Notes: generated by a model from the sequence alone, not told the origin. A stretch of DNA of 64,000 nt from Streptomyces sedi (GCF_006335015.1 NZ_VDGT01000004.1:309831-373830); one strand, 5' to 3'. Counted from the stretch's first letter, positions 8,895 through 18,714 are shown. Made by a program: numbers and translations.

Positions 8895-10166
8895 GTGAGA
8901 ATCCTCGTCATCGGCGGCGGCGCCCGCGAACACGCCCTGTGTCACGCCTTCTCCCGCGATCCCGCCGTCACCGAGCTGCACTGCGCACCGGGCAACGCCG
9001 GCATCGCCGCGTCGGCGACGTGCCACCCGGTCGACCAGCTCGACGGCTCGGCCGTCGCCGAGCTGGCGCTCGGGCTCGGCGCCGAGCTGGTGGTGGTCGG
9101 CCCCGAGGCGCCGCTGGTCGCCGGGGTCGCGGACGCGGTGCGCGCGGCCGGCCTGCCGGTCTTCGGCCCCGGCGCCGAGGCGGCCAGGCTGGAGGGGAGC
9201 AAGGCGTTCGCCAAGGAGGTCATGGCGGCGGCAGGCGTGCCCACGGCCCGTTCCCACGTGTGCGCCACCCCGGCCGAGGCCGACGCGGCGCTGGACGCCT
9301 TCGGCCCGCCGTACGTGGTCAAGGACGACGGACTCGCCGCCGGCAAGGGCGTGGTCGTCACCGACGACCTCGCGGAGGCCAGGGCGCACGCGCGCGGCTG
9401 CGAGCGGGTGGTGATCGAGGAGTATCTGGACGGCCCCGAGGTCTCGCTCTTCGCCGTCACCGACGGCGAGACGGTCGTCCCGCTGACCCCGGCGCAGGAC
9501 TTCAAGCGCGCACTCGACGGCGACCTCGGCCCCAACACCGGTGGCATGGGCGCCTACACGCCGCTGCCCTGGGCGGACCCCGGGCTCACCGACGAGGTGC
9601 TCGAAACGGTGCTGCGCCCCACGGTCGCCGAGTTGCGCCGACGCGGCACCCCGTTCTCCGGGCTGCTCTACGCGGGCCTCGCGCTGACCTCGCGTGGCGT
9701 CCGCGTGGTGGAGTTCAACGCCCGGTTCGGCGACCCGGAGACCCAGGTCGTGCTGGCCCGGCTGGAGACCCCGCTGGCCGGGCTGCTGCTGGCGGCTGCG
9801 ACCGGCGAGTTGGCGGCCTTCCCGCCGCTGAGCTGGTCCGACGGCGCCGCCGTCACCGTGGTGATCGCGGCCGACGGCTACCCGGCGGCCCCCCGCACGG
9901 GCGACCCGGTCGAGGGCCTTGAGGCCGTCGCCGCCGAGGACGCCCCCGCCGTGCACGTGCTGCACGCCGGCACCCGGAGGGACGAGGAGGGCCGGATCGT
10001 CTCCGCCGGCGGTCGGGTGCTCTCCGTGACCGCGCTGGGCGTGGACCTCGCCGAGGCCAGGGACCGCGCCTACCGGGCTGTGGGCCGGATCGGGCTGGCC
10101 GGTTCGCAGCACCGCACGGACATCGCCGAGCGGGCCGCCTCTGACCAAAGCCCCACCATCGAGTGA
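8895..10166 (+). CDS. purD: Phosphoribosylamine–glycine ligase (GAR synthetase)
   Basis: Second step of de novo purine synthesis: ATP-dependent joining of phosphoribosylamine and glycine. The 423 residues are the expected length. It starts [15 protein letters not shown], the family's N-terminal signature, then carries the ATP-grasp domain ([37 protein letters not shown]) and the PurD hallmark [12 protein letters not shown], and closes with the C-terminal barrel ([13 protein letters not shown]). The GTG start lies directly behind a TAGGCT box, so the mRNA is probably leaderless. A hairpin follows at 10193. Confidence 0.97.
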   Translation: MRILVIGGGAREHALCHAFSRDPAVTELHCAPGNAGIAASATCHPVDQLDGSAVAELALGLGAELVVVGPEAPLVAGVADAVRAAGLPVFGPGAEAARLEGSKAFAKEVMAAAGVPTARSHVCATPAEADAALDAFGPPYVVKDDGLAAGKGVVVTDDLAEARAHARGCERVVIEEYLDGPEVSLFAVTDGETVVPLTPAQDFKRALDGDLGPNTGGMGAYTPLPWADPGLTDEVLETVLRPTVAELRRRGTPFSGLLYAGLALTSRGVRVVEFNARFGDPETQVVLARLETPLAGLLLAAATGELAAFPPLSWSDGAAVTVVIAADGYPAAPRTGDPVEGLEAVAAEDAPAVHVLHAGTRRDEEGRIVSAGGRVLSVTALGVDLAEARDRAYRAVGRIGLAGSQHRTDIAERAASDQSPTIE

Positions 10167-10192
10167 CCGATGCTCGGTCCGGCTGACGCGCC

Positions 10193-10217
10193 CGCCGCAC
10201 CGCACTAGGGTGCGGCG
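10193..10217. terminator. Hairpin terminator after purD
   Basis: CGCCGCACC pairs perfectly with GGTGCGGCG around a 7-base loop, 26 bases past the purD stop. It has no T-tract. Confidence 0.55.
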
Positions 10218-10361
10218 CACGCCCAACTACCGGGCGGCGCAACGTCGTCGATCCCACCCACCGGCCCCTCAGGCGTTCGGCGCAGCGCGCCTTGCGCTGT
10301 CGGTCCCCGGTGTCACAGTGGGAGAAGCGGACGACAGCGGACAAACGGCGGAGGGCCGGGC

Positions 10362-11906
10362 ATGGTGCAGCGCGAGGCGCGTAACCCCACATACTCCGCG
10401 CGGGATCACGCGCTGGCCGTGCTGCGGGTGCGCAACACGGCGCTCGCGCTGGCCCTGACGCCGGCGGCCGTGGCGATCGTGCTGGCGGTCGTGGGCGCCC
10501 CGGCGGCGCTCCTCCAGGTGACGGCCGCGGTCGCCGCCGCGGTGCTCGCGCTCGCCGGCGCGCTGGCCGCGCGGGTCGCCACCGCGCCGCAGGCGCCGAC
10601 GCCCAGCGTCCCGCTGCCCGAGCCGGCGGCGCCCGCGCTGCACCGGCTGATAGGCGAGCTGGCGGCGCAGCTGGACGTGCCGCGCCCGGGGGCGATCGCG
10701 GTCACCCCCGACTGCGACAGCTGGTTGGAGGAGCCGGTCGGACCGGCGCTCCGCTCGGCCTCGACCGCGCCGACGCTGGTCATCGGCTCCCCGTTCCTGT
10801 GGTGGCTGCGGGTCGGCGAGCTGCGGGCGCTGCTGGCGCCCGTGGTCGCCGGCACGGGGCCGGCCGCGCACCCGGACATCGCCTCGGCCCGCCGCTGCCT
10901 GCGCGCCTGGGACGCGGCGGCCGGCCGGGCGGAGGAGCTGCGGCCGGTCACGGCGCCGGTCGCCGCGGGCGCCGGCTGGCTGGCCCGCCGGCTGCTGTCG
11001 GCCGCGGCCGTCCACTCGGCCGGGATGGAGCACGGCGTCGCCGCCGCCTCGGCCGCCAGGGCCAGGGGGGTCGACCAGGGGCTGCGCACGCTCGCCCAGG
11101 AGCAGGTCGGGCTCGCCTACGCGGGCTGGGACCGGCTGCTGACCCGGGTCGCGTTGCCGGCCTGGCGCACCGGGCGCTGGCCGAGCGGCCTGGATGCCGG
11201 GGTCGCCGCGGCGCTCACCGAGCTGTCCAGCAGGGACCGGATGGCCGAGGGCTTCGCCGCGAGGCTCGGCCAGCGCCCCGCGTGCGATCTGCTGGAACGT
11301 CCCGGCGACGTGGACCGTGACGTCTCGCTGCTGGCCGCGCGGATCTTCCACGGGCTGCCGGTCGACGGGGGAGAGGGCTGGGCCCCCGTAGAGTGGCCCG
11401 CCTACCCGGAGGAGGTCGTCGACCGGGTCTGGCGCGACCGCGCGTTCCGTCTCTTCCGGGCGCTGGACGCCACGGAGACACCCACGCTGGCGCGGGCGTT
11501 GCACGGCCTGGCCGAGGCGGCGTCGGCCGACGGCGGCACGGACGCGCTGGCCGCGCGGCTGAGCGCGGACGCCGCCAGGGCGGAGGCGGCGCGCGCCCCG
11601 CGGCCCTGGCCGGGCGGCGACGGGCGGCAGGGGCCGCTGCCCCTTCCCCCGCAACCGCCGCGCGGGCGGCGGGAGTCGCTGATCGACCACGTGGCCGCGG
11701 CGGTCTGCTGCGCGGCGGCCGACACGGCGGGCGCCTCGCCGGGGCTCGACTGGCTGGACGGGCCGGTGCTGCGCACGGCGGGCGGCGCCGTCTCGGATCT
11801 GTCCACCACGGTGCACAGCCTGGTCGAGGACGGCGACGCGACGCCGCTGCGCGACTGGCTGGCGGCGGCGGGCGTCCGCGCGGACAAGCCGGTGCGGCTG
11901 GTCTGA
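10362..11906 (+). CDS. Conserved membrane-anchored protein of unknown function
   Basis: A 514-residue protein whose first 75 residues hold two hydrophobic helices (ALALALTPAAVAIVLAVVGA and LLQVTAAVAAAVLALAGALAA). The remaining 430 residues are Ala/Leu/Arg-rich and helical, without a motif I recognise. The ATG at 10362 follows GGAGGG. It lies alone between purD and the dimethylformamidase-like gene. A short GDGRQGPLPLPPQPPRGRR linker near residue 425 separates the main body from a final helical segment. The function is unknown. Confidence 0.75.
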   Translation: MVQREARNPTYSARDHALAVLRVRNTALALALTPAAVAIVLAVVGAPAALLQVTAAVAAAVLALAGALAARVATAPQAPTPSVPLPEPAAPALHRLIGELAAQLDVPRPGAIAVTPDCDSWLEEPVGPALRSASTAPTLVIGSPFLWWLRVGELRALLAPVVAGTGPAAHPDIASARRCLRAWDAAAGRAEELRPVTAPVAAGAGWLARRLLSAAAVHSAGMEHGVAAASAARARGVDQGLRTLAQEQVGLAYAGWDRLLTRVALPAWRTGRWPSGLDAGVAAALTELSSRDRMAEGFAARLGQRPACDLLERPGDVDRDVSLLAARIFHGLPVDGGEGWAPVEWPAYPEEVVDRVWRDRAFRLFRALDATETPTLARALHGLAEAASADGGTDALAARLSADAARAEAARAPRPWPGGDGRQGPLPLPPQPPRGRRESLIDHVAAAVCCAAADTAGASPGLDWLDGPVLRTAGGAVSDLSTTVHSLVEDGDATPLRDWLAAAGVRADKPVRLV

Positions 11907-12169
11907 GCGCGGCGGCGTCGCGCGCCGCCGGCGCGCAACCCGCCGGGCGGCCGGGCGCCGCGCGGCTTCTGCCCCCGAGCGCCCGGGTATGGGGGCCGTC
12001 CGCCGCGGAACCACCCGGCTCGCGTCCACGGCGCCGCGTCCCGAACGGCCGCTCCGGGGGTGCGAGTATCACGCAACGGTCAACCACACGACAAACGGTG
12101 ACCGTACGCTCGCCATATGTGATGTGCTGGGTGCCGGCACGACCACACCGCGGGTGCAGGGAGGGGAGC

Positions 12170-13627
12170 TTGGACGAGAGCAACGGGCGCATTCGCCGCT
12201 GGGAGGTGGCGACGCTCTCCCACGCGGTCTCCGATCCGTACGGGCAGGGCCCGTTGCCCTGGCTGCGGTCCAGCGAGGGGCACTTCTTCGACGCCGGGTA
12301 CGCGCTGCCGTCGCAACGCGTCGACTCCGGTCCCTACGGGCCGCGCACCGCCGACGACGTGGGCTGCCAGATCAAGGGGTTCGCCTCGGAGGGCGTGGTC
12401 GAGCCGGGGCAGGCGCTGGACTTCCGGGTGACGGTCGACCCGCCGCAGGAGTTCACCATCGACGTCTACCGGATCGGCCACTTCGCGGGCGACGGCGCAC
12501 AGTTACTGCTGCGCAGCCCCAAGCTGAACGGGCTCCGCCAGTCGGACCCGCTGATCGCGGGACGCACCGCCTCCTGCCACCACTGGTGGCTCTCCTGGCG
12601 CCTCCAGGTCCCCGCCGACTGGCAACCCGGCGCCCACGTCGCGGTGTTGACCACGGCGGACGGCGCCTTCCGCTCCCATGTCCCGTTCGCCGTCCGCGAC
12701 GACCGGCCGGCCGACCTGCTGCTGGTGCTGCCCGACGTGACCTGGCAGGCGTACAACCTCTTCCCCGAGGACGGCCGCTCAGGCGCCAGCCTCTACCACG
12801 GCTGGGACGCGACGGGTCGGCTCCTCGGCGAGCAGGACGCCTCGGTCGCGGTCTCCTTCGACCGGCCGTACGCGGGCGCGGGGCTGCCGCTGCACGCCGG
12901 GCACGCCTACGACTTCATCCGCTGGGCCGAGGGGTACGGATACGACCTCTCGTACGCGACGGCGCGCGACCTGCACGCGGGGCGCGTGGACGCGACGCGC
13001 TACCGGGGGCTGGTCTTCTCCGGCCACGACGAGTACTGGTCGGTGCCGATGCGCCGGGCCGTGGAGGAGGCCAGGGAGATCGGCACCTCGCTGGTCTTCC
13101 TCGCGGCCAACTCCATGTACTGGCAGGTCGGCTTGGGCCCGCTGCCCTCGGGCGACCCCGACCGGCTGCTGCACTGCCGCAAACGGCAGGGGCCGGGGCG
13201 CGCGGTGCTCTGGCGCGAGCAGGGGCAACCGGAGCAGCTGCTGCTCGGCATCCAGTACGCGGGGCGGGTGCCCCGGCCGCACCCGCTGGTGGTGCGCAAC
13301 GCCGACCACTGGCTGTGGGAGTCGACGGGCGTGCGGGAGGGGCGTGAACTCCCGGGCCTCGTCGCGGGCGAGGCGGACCGTTACTTCCCGCGCACGCCGC
13401 TGCCGGACGCGCTCGACCGGGTGCTGCTGGCGCACTCGCCGTACGAGGACGAGAACGGCGCGCGGCGGCACCAGCAGACCTCCCTCTACCAGGCGCCGAG
13501 CGGTGCCTGGGTCTTCGCCTCAGGGACCTTCGCCTGGGCGCCGGCGCTGGCCAGGCCCGGACACATCGACCGGGTGATCCGCCGGGCGACCGCCAATCTG
13601 CTGGATCGCATCTGCAAACGTGACTGA
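12170..13627 (+). CDS. N,N-dimethylformamidase beta-subunit-like protein
   Basis: A 485-residue protein that resembles the C-terminal domain of N,N-dimethylformamidase large subunits. Supporting stretches are an N-terminal Ig-like beta domain (FRVTVDPPQEFTIDVYRIGHFAG), then LPDVTWQAYNLF, DFIRWAEGYGYDLSYAT, GLVFSGHDEYWS and SLVFLAANSMYWQV, which give a glutaminase-like fold. The TTG at 12170 is chosen because it sits 3-6 bases after AGGGAGGGGAG; an in-frame ATG at 12122 and GTG at 12131 are alternatives without such a site. The stop overlaps nothing and purC begins 139 bases later. The true substrate is unlikely to be DMF and is unknown. Confidence 0.75.
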   Translation: MDESNGRIRRWEVATLSHAVSDPYGQGPLPWLRSSEGHFFDAGYALPSQRVDSGPYGPRTADDVGCQIKGFASEGVVEPGQALDFRVTVDPPQEFTIDVYRIGHFAGDGAQLLLRSPKLNGLRQSDPLIAGRTASCHHWWLSWRLQVPADWQPGAHVAVLTTADGAFRSHVPFAVRDDRPADLLLVLPDVTWQAYNLFPEDGRSGASLYHGWDATGRLLGEQDASVAVSFDRPYAGAGLPLHAGHAYDFIRWAEGYGYDLSYATARDLHAGRVDATRYRGLVFSGHDEYWSVPMRRAVEEAREIGTSLVFLAANSMYWQVGLGPLPSGDPDRLLHCRKRQGPGRAVLWREQGQPEQLLLGIQYAGRVPRPHPLVVRNADHWLWESTGVREGRELPGLVAGEADRYFPRTPLPDALDRVLLAHSPYEDENGARRHQQTSLYQAPSGAWVFASGTFAWAPALARPGHIDRVIRRATANLLDRICKRD

Positions 13628-13766
13628 GGTGTGCCGGCCGGCGACGGCCCCGCACCCGCGTGCGCTGGGGCCCGTCGGTTGCGGAAGAATGCCCATGGAC
13701 CACGCGGAAGGGAACGAACGGCCAGGACCGGTCCGCATCCCTCCGCTCCGAGCCCCGGGAGGCGCA

Positions 13767-14693
13767 GTGCCAGGATTCGTCGAGCAGCCCGAGCCCTTGA
13801 AGGTTCCGGGGCTTGTGCATCTGCACACCGGGAAGGTGCGGGACCTCTACCGCAACGAGGCCGGCGAACTGGTCATGGTCGCCAGCGACCGGATCTCCGC
13901 CTACGACTGGGTGCTCGGTACCGAGATCCCCGACAAGGGGCGCATCCTGACGCGGCTCTCCCTGTGGTGGTTCGACCAGCTGGCCGACCTGGTGCCGGGC
14001 CATGTCGTCGGCACCGAACCGCCGCCGGGCGCACCGGAGGACTGGGCGGGGCGGACGATGATCTGCCGGCCGTTGGAGATGATCCCGGTGGAGGCCGTCG
14101 CCCGCGGCTACCTCACCGGCTCCGGCCTCGCCGAGTACCGCGAACACCGCACCGTCTGCGGACTCGCCCTCCCCGAGGGGCTGGAGGACGGCTCGGAACT
14201 CCCCGCACCGATCTTCACCCCGGCCACCAAGGCCGACGTCGGGGAGCACGACGAGAACGTCTCCTACGAGGAGGTCGCCCGCCGGGTCGGCGCAGAGACT
14301 GCCGCCCAACTGCGGCAGACCACCCTGGCCATCTACCACCGCGCCCGCGACATCGCCAGGGACCGCGGGGTGATCCTGGCGGACACAAAGTTCGAGTTCG
14401 GACGGTCCGCGGGCGCCGAGGGCGACGAGGCGTCGGAACGGCCGCTGGTGCTCGCCGACGAGGTGCTCACCCCGGACTCCTCGCGCTTCTGGCGGAAGTC
14501 CGAGTGGCAGCCCGGACAGCCCCAACGCGCCTACGACAAGCAGTACATCCGCGACTGGCTCACCTCCCCGGCCGCCGACTGGGACCACCGGGGCGACACC
14601 CCGCCCCCGCCGCTGCCCGAGCATGTCGTCGAGCAGACCAGGGAGCGCTACGCCGAGGCGTACCAGCTCCTCACCGGCAACCCCTGGTCCTGA
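13767..14693 (+). CDS. purC: Phosphoribosylaminoimidazole-succinocarboxamide synthase (SAICAR synthetase)
   Basis: ATP-dependent condensation of CAIR with aspartate in purine synthesis. The 308-residue form (longer eukaryote/actinobacterial type) begins MPGFVEQPEPLKVPGLVHLHTGKVRDLY, the expected nucleotide-binding start, and carries VASDRISAYDWVLGTEIPDKG, MIPVEAVARGYLTGSG and LADTKFEFG. The GTG at 13767 follows CGGGAGG; the frame stays open upstream to 13620 but that extension looks non-coding. A hairpin at 14760 separates it from the converging response-regulator gene. Confidence 0.96.
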   Translation: MPGFVEQPEPLKVPGLVHLHTGKVRDLYRNEAGELVMVASDRISAYDWVLGTEIPDKGRILTRLSLWWFDQLADLVPGHVVGTEPPPGAPEDWAGRTMICRPLEMIPVEAVARGYLTGSGLAEYREHRTVCGLALPEGLEDGSELPAPIFTPATKADVGEHDENVSYEEVARRVGAETAAQLRQTTLAIYHRARDIARDRGVILADTKFEFGRSAGAEGDEASERPLVLADEVLTPDSSRFWRKSEWQPGQPQRAYDKQYIRDWLTSPAADWDHRGDTPPPPLPEHVVEQTRERYAEAYQLLTGNPWS

Positions 14694-14759
14694 CCTCCTC
14701 ACTCGTCCGGGTGACTTCCCGTTCCCGCCCCGCCCGCTCCCGGGCCCGGCGGGAACGGC

Positions 14760-14793
14760 CACCCGCGCGGGCGCCACGTCGCCCGTGCGGGTG
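14760..14793. terminator. Bidirectional hairpin between purC and the response-regulator gene
   Basis: A 14-base stem with one G-T pair (14760-14773 against 14780-14793) and a 6-base loop, lying between the two convergent stops. Confidence 0.6.
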
Positions 14794-14807
14794 AACTTCC
14801 GCAACCG

Positions 14808-15431
14808 TCAGAGCCAACCCCGCTCCCGCGCACGACGCACCGCCGCATGACGGTTCTCCGCGTCGAGCTTGGCGACCGCCGAGGACAGGTAGTTCCGCAC
14901 CGTGCCCGGCGCCAACGCCGCCCGCTCCGCGATCTCCGCCACCGGCGCCCCGTCCGCCGCCAACTCCAGCAACTCCGCCTCCCGATCCGTCAGCGGCGAG
15001 TCACCCGCGCTGATCGCGTCGGCCGCCAGCTCCGGATCGATGTAGCGATCCCCCGCGTGCACCGCGCGGATGATCTCCCCGAGCCGCTGGGCCGACACCG
15101 TCTTGGGGAGGAACGCCCGCGCCCCGGCCGCCAGCGCCCGCTTGAGGTGCCCCGGGCGACCGTGCCCGGTGACGATCATCACGGAGCAGCCGGGGAGATC
15201 CGTGCGCAGCGTCTGCGCCACCGAGACCCCGTCCGCGCCGGGCATCTCCAGATCGAGGACCGCGACATCGGGGCGCTGCGCACGCGCCATCGCCAACGCC
15301 TCGGGGCCCGAGGCGGCCTCGGCGACCACCAACAGGTCGTCCTCCAGGGCCAGCAGGGCCGCCAGCGCCCCCCTGATCAGATGCTCGTCGTCGGCCAACA
15401 GCACCCGGATCACCGACCGTCTGTCGCTCAC
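14808..15431 (-). CDS. NarL/LuxR-family response regulator
   Basis: A 207-residue two-component regulator. The receiver domain has acidic pocket Asp14-Asp15, phospho-acceptor Asp60 (VAVLDLEMPG), and the conserved Lys in FLPKTVS. The C-terminal LuxR helix-turn-helix is at about residues 145-205 (LTDREAELLELAADGAPVAEIAERAALAPGTVRNYLS). The GTG at 15431 overlaps the sensor-kinase stop by four bases (GTGA), with GAGAGAGGTG upstream. It is the last gene of the ABC transporter/two-component operon and presumably controls it. Confidence 0.93.
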   Translation of the reverse strand: MSDRRSVIRVLLADDEHLIRGALAALLALEDDLLVVAEAASGPEALAMARAQRPDVAVLDLEMPGADGVSVAQTLRTDLPGCSVMIVTGHGRPGHLKRALAAGARAFLPKTVSAQRLGEIIRAVHAGDRYIDPELAADAISAGDSPLTDREAELLELAADGAPVAEIAERAALAPGTVRNYLSSAVAKLDAENRHAAVRRARERGWL

Positions 15432-16759
15432 CGCCGCACCTCTCTCTCCACGTCCCCGACCTTGCCCTCGACCGGCGCCCCGCCCGCGCTCCCGACGCCG
15501 ATCCCCTCCGCGCCCGTCGCGACGGCGGGGCCGGAGCCCTCCGCGTCCAGGGGAACGCGTGCCGTGAGACGAAAGATCCCGTCCCCGACGCGCTCCGCCG
15601 CCAGCGTGCCCCCCAGCGCCGACAGCCGCTCCCGCAGACCGGGCAGCCCCGTGCCCGCCCCGCCGGCGGTGGTCTCCCTGGCCACCGCGCCGTCGTTCTC
15701 CACGGACAGCTCGGCCAGGCCGTCCCTGGAGGTGCCGAACGTGATGGTGCACAGCTCAGCCGAGGAGTGCCGCAGCACGTTGGTGACGCCCTCCCGCACC
15801 ACCCAGCCCAGCGCCGAGCCGGCCTTCGGCGACAGCGCCGGAGCCACCGCGTCCACTCCTACCAGCGCACAGCGGATGTCCGCCGCCTCCAACACCCCGC
15901 GCGCGCCCGCCAGCTCGGCCCGCAGGTCGACCTGGCGATAGCCCCGGACCACCTCCCTGATCTCGCGCTGCGACTCACGGGCGATCCGCTGCACCTCGGC
16001 CAGCTGGTCGACGGCCACCGGCGAACCCCGCCGCGCCAGCTGCGCCGCCAACTCGCTCTTCAACGCGATGACCGACAGGTTGCGGCCCAACACATCGTGC
16101 AGGTCGCGCCCGAACCTCAGCCGCTCCTCCGCCACCGCCAGCCGCTTCTCCGTCTCCCGCGCGGCGTCCACCCGGTCCAGCACCCGCAGCGTCCAGGCCG
16201 ACGTGCGGAAGGTGGCCCCCATGAAGACCATCACCGCCGACTGCACCACCGCCAGCGCCAGAATCGCGGTGACGCCCGGGCCCTGGAGACCGAAGGCGAT
16301 CAGGCAGCAGGCGAGCGGCGCCGCCAAGTGGGGACCCATCCGATGCAGCGGGACCAGCAGCCCCACCGGCCCGCCGAAGTAAGCGCAGACGAGGAACGCC
16401 ACCGGCAGGACCTGCTCCGGCAGCAGGTCGAGGGCGATCGCCCCACCCACCAGCAGCGCGGTGACACAGGTCAGGAAGGCCGTCCAGACCAGCAGCTTCC
16501 TGGGCTTGGCGGCCTGGTGGAGATAGTGGTTGAGGCCGTCCCTGGTCGAGAAGAGCATCAGCAGCGTGTGGTGGGTGACCAGTACGCACACGGCCAGCGT
16601 CACCCAACCGTCCTTGAGCGGACTGGCGTTGAACAGGACCAGCGCGGTCGACACCAGCTCCATGATGGCGACGAAGTACAGCGAGCTGCGCGTGTACGCG
16701 TGCACGCGCTTCTGGTGGCTGGAGTGGCGCATCCTGGACCACCAACGTGGCAAGCGCAT
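15428..16759 (-). CDS. NarL-type sensor histidine kinase, membrane-bound
   Basis: A 443-residue kinase with about six membrane helices in the first 185 residues and almost no extracellular loops, suggesting it senses within the membrane. The HisKA_3 dimerisation box is FGRDLHDVLGRNLSVIALKSEL with His221. The ATPase domain has LGWVVREGVTNVLRHS (N box) and GAGTGLPGLRERLSALGG (G box). It overlaps the response regulator by four bases. Similar kinases next to DrrAB-type transporters often sense lipids or drugs; the signal here is not visible. Confidence 0.92.
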   Translation of the reverse strand: MRLPRWWSRMRHSSHQKRVHAYTRSSLYFVAIMELVSTALVLFNASPLKDGWVTLAVCVLVTHHTLLMLFSTRDGLNHYLHQAAKPRKLLVWTAFLTCVTALLVGGAIALDLLPEQVLPVAFLVCAYFGGPVGLLVPLHRMGPHLAAPLACCLIAFGLQGPGVTAILALAVVQSAVMVFMGATFRTSAWTLRVLDRVDAARETEKRLAVAEERLRFGRDLHDVLGRNLSVIALKSELAAQLARRGSPVAVDQLAEVQRIARESQREIREVVRGYRQVDLRAELAGARGVLEAADIRCALVGVDAVAPALSPKAGSALGWVVREGVTNVLRHSSAELCTITFGTSRDGLAELSVENDGAVARETTAGGAGTGLPGLRERLSALGGTLAAERVGDGIFRLTARVPLDAEGSGPAVATGAEGIGVGSAGGAPVEGKVGDVEREVRR

Positions 16760-16881
16760 CGAGCGGGTCCTTCCCCTCTGGACATACCTCTTTCACCCGG
16801 AGCGGGCGGCACCACCGTCCCGGCGGCCCTCCGGGGCACGGACCGGTGCCTCCGGAGGGCCGAAGCCCGACCTCACACGCG

Positions 16882-17715
16882 TCACTGCCTCGGGTCCCAG
16901 CGGAACCAGCGCCTCACAGCAAACACCCCGGCGACCACCCACGCCAAGGAGAGCGCACCGGCGCTCGCCACCTCGGTCCCGTCCAGCCCGCCGATCCAAC
17001 CGTGACGGATCAGCTCGACCGGCGCGGTCAGCGGCAGCGCCCGGCAGATCTCCGTGATCGCGTCCGGGAAGATCTCCAGCGGGATGAAGAGCCCGCTGCC
17101 GACCGCGCAGACCAGCAACATCGGCGTGGTGGTGATCTGGGAGCTGTCCACCGTCTTGGTCAGCCCGGCCGTCAGGACCGCCAGCAGGACCAGCACGACG
17201 ACGCCCAGGGCTATGCCCGCCAGCAGCACTATCGGCGAACCCGGGGCGGAGACGTCCAGCAGCGCGGTGCCGGCGACCACCAGCACCAGGCACTGGACCA
17301 GCGCGACCGTCACCGTCGGCAGCGCGGCACCCATCAGGATCTCGCTGTCCGCTATCTCCCCGGTGCGCAGCCGCTTCAACACGCGCTCCTCGCGCCGGGT
17401 CACCAGCGCCGGCACCAGGTTGAGATAGATGACCACCAGCAGCACCATGCCGACGCCGCCGGTCAGCACCGCCTCGCCCTGGCTGAGGCCGGCCTCCGAG
17501 AGATCCATCTCCTCGGTCGCCGAGTAGGTCGCCAACACCATCATCAGCGGCATCAGCAACGCCACCCACAGCGCCGTCCTGCTGCGCACCAGCAGCGTCA
17601 ACTCCGCCCGCGCCAGCGCCCGCATCCGTCGCAACGACGCCGCGCTGATCACCGCCGTCGCCCGCTGGGAAGGGCCCACCGTCCGCTCGGGCCGCTCGCT
17701 CCGTGTCGTGCTCAT
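16882..17715 (-). CDS. ABC-2 type transporter permease
   Basis: A 277-residue integral membrane protein with six predicted helices, including ALWVALLMPLMMVLATY and GMVLLVVIYLNLVPALVTRREERVLKRLRTGE. That second stretch is a hallmark of DrrB/ABC-2 permeases. It starts at the ATG at 17715, which overlaps the ATPase stop as ATGA; the frame runs 14 codons further upstream but inside the ATPase gene. It works with that ATPase as an exporter, most likely of a lipophilic compound or peptide. Confidence 0.9.
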   Translation of the reverse strand: MSTTRSERPERTVGPSQRATAVISAASLRRMRALARAELTLLVRSRTALWVALLMPLMMVLATYSATEEMDLSEAGLSQGEAVLTGGVGMVLLVVIYLNLVPALVTRREERVLKRLRTGEIADSEILMGAALPTVTVALVQCLVLVVAGTALLDVSAPGSPIVLLAGIALGVVVLVLLAVLTAGLTKTVDSSQITTTPMLLVCAVGSGLFIPLEIFPDAITEICRALPLTAPVELIRHGWIGGLDGTEVASAGALSLAWVVAGVFAVRRWFRWDPRQ

Positions 17716-18671
17716 GCTGCCTCTCCCCCCTGAACAGCGGCGGCGTGCCGCTTCCACTCGTTCTGCTCGCCCGCTATCTCAAGGAAGACCTCCTCAAGCG
17801 AGGCGGACCTCGCGTCCAGCGCCTCCAGCACCACCCCCTGGGCCCTCGCCCAGAGGAGCAGCTCGGTGAGCGTGGTCTGGAGGTCCTGGGTCCTGATCTC
17901 CACCTGCCGGTCGTGCACCGCGGCCGGGAGCGAGAGCGGCAGCTGCGCGGGGGCCAGCCCCGGCGGCAGCAGGAACCTGATCCGCGAGGGACGCGCCGCC
18001 ATCACCTCCTCCGGCGTGCCCGAGACCGTGATCCGGCCCTCGGTCATGATCGCCAGACGGTCGGCCAGCGCCTCCGCCTCCTCCAGGTAATGCGTGGTGA
18101 GCACGATCGTGGTCCCTTCGTCGCGAAGGCTCTTCACCAGCTCCCAGGTGGTGCGGCGGGCCTGCGGGTCGAGACCGGTGGTCGGCTCGTCGAGGAACAG
18201 CACCCGGGGGCGGCCCGTCAGCGCGAGCGCGAAGTCCAGCCGCCGCCGCTCGCCGCCGGAGAGCTGCTTGGCCCGGACATCGGCCCGCCCCTCAAGCCCG
18301 ACCAGGGCCAGGGCCTCCTCGGGCGGCCGGGCGTCCGTGGTGCAGCCGGCCCACATCCGGGCCGTCTCCAGCGCGGTCAGCTCGCTCGGCAGCCCGCCCT
18401 CCTGGAGCATGATCCCGATCCAGGGGCGCACCACCGCCCGCTCGTGGAAGGGGTCGAGCCCGAGGATCCGGATCTGACCACTCGTGGGCGGCGCCAGCCC
18501 CTCCAGCAGCTCCACCGTGGACGTCTTCCCCGCGCCGTTCGTCCCCAGCAGGGCGAAGACCTCGCCCTGCCGCACGGAGAAGTCCAGGCCTCTGACGGCC
18601 TCATAGGAACTCTCGGACCCCCGGCCGGTATAGCTCCTGCGCAGCCCCTGCACCTCGATTGCCGTATCCAT
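17712..18671 (-). CDS. DrrA-type ABC transporter ATP-binding protein
   Basis: A 319-residue ATPase. Walker A is GTNGAGKT near residue 43, the signature is LSGGERRRLDFALALTGRP, Walker B is VLFLDEPTTGLD, and the switch His is in VLTTHYLEEAEAL. The C-terminal 100-residue extension is typical of DrrA-like drug-export subunits. It is the first gene of a four-gene minus-strand operon (ATPase, permease, kinase, regulator). A 7+7 base inverted repeat lies 44-65 bases upstream of its start. Confidence 0.94.
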   Translation of the reverse strand: MDTAIEVQGLRRSYTGRGSESSYEAVRGLDFSVRQGEVFALLGTNGAGKTSTVELLEGLAPPTSGQIRILGLDPFHERAVVRPWIGIMLQEGGLPSELTALETARMWAGCTTDARPPEEALALVGLEGRADVRAKQLSGGERRRLDFALALTGRPRVLFLDEPTTGLDPQARRTTWELVKSLRDEGTTIVLTTHYLEEAEALADRLAIMTEGRITVSGTPEEVMAARPSRIRFLLPPGLAPAQLPLSLPAAVHDRQVEIRTQDLQTTLTELLLWARAQGVVLEALDARSASLEEVFLEIAGEQNEWKRHAAAVQGGEAA

Positions 18672-18714
18672 GCCCTCAAGGTTTCCGTCCCCACGGCCCC
18701 GTCGGCAGTGCGAG

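Noticed and set aside
11393..12169. N-terminal extension of the dimethylformamidase-like frame
   Set aside because: It overlaps the upstream membrane-protein gene out of frame and has Arg/Ala/Gly-rich shadow composition; the TTG at 12170 has a strong ribosome-binding site.
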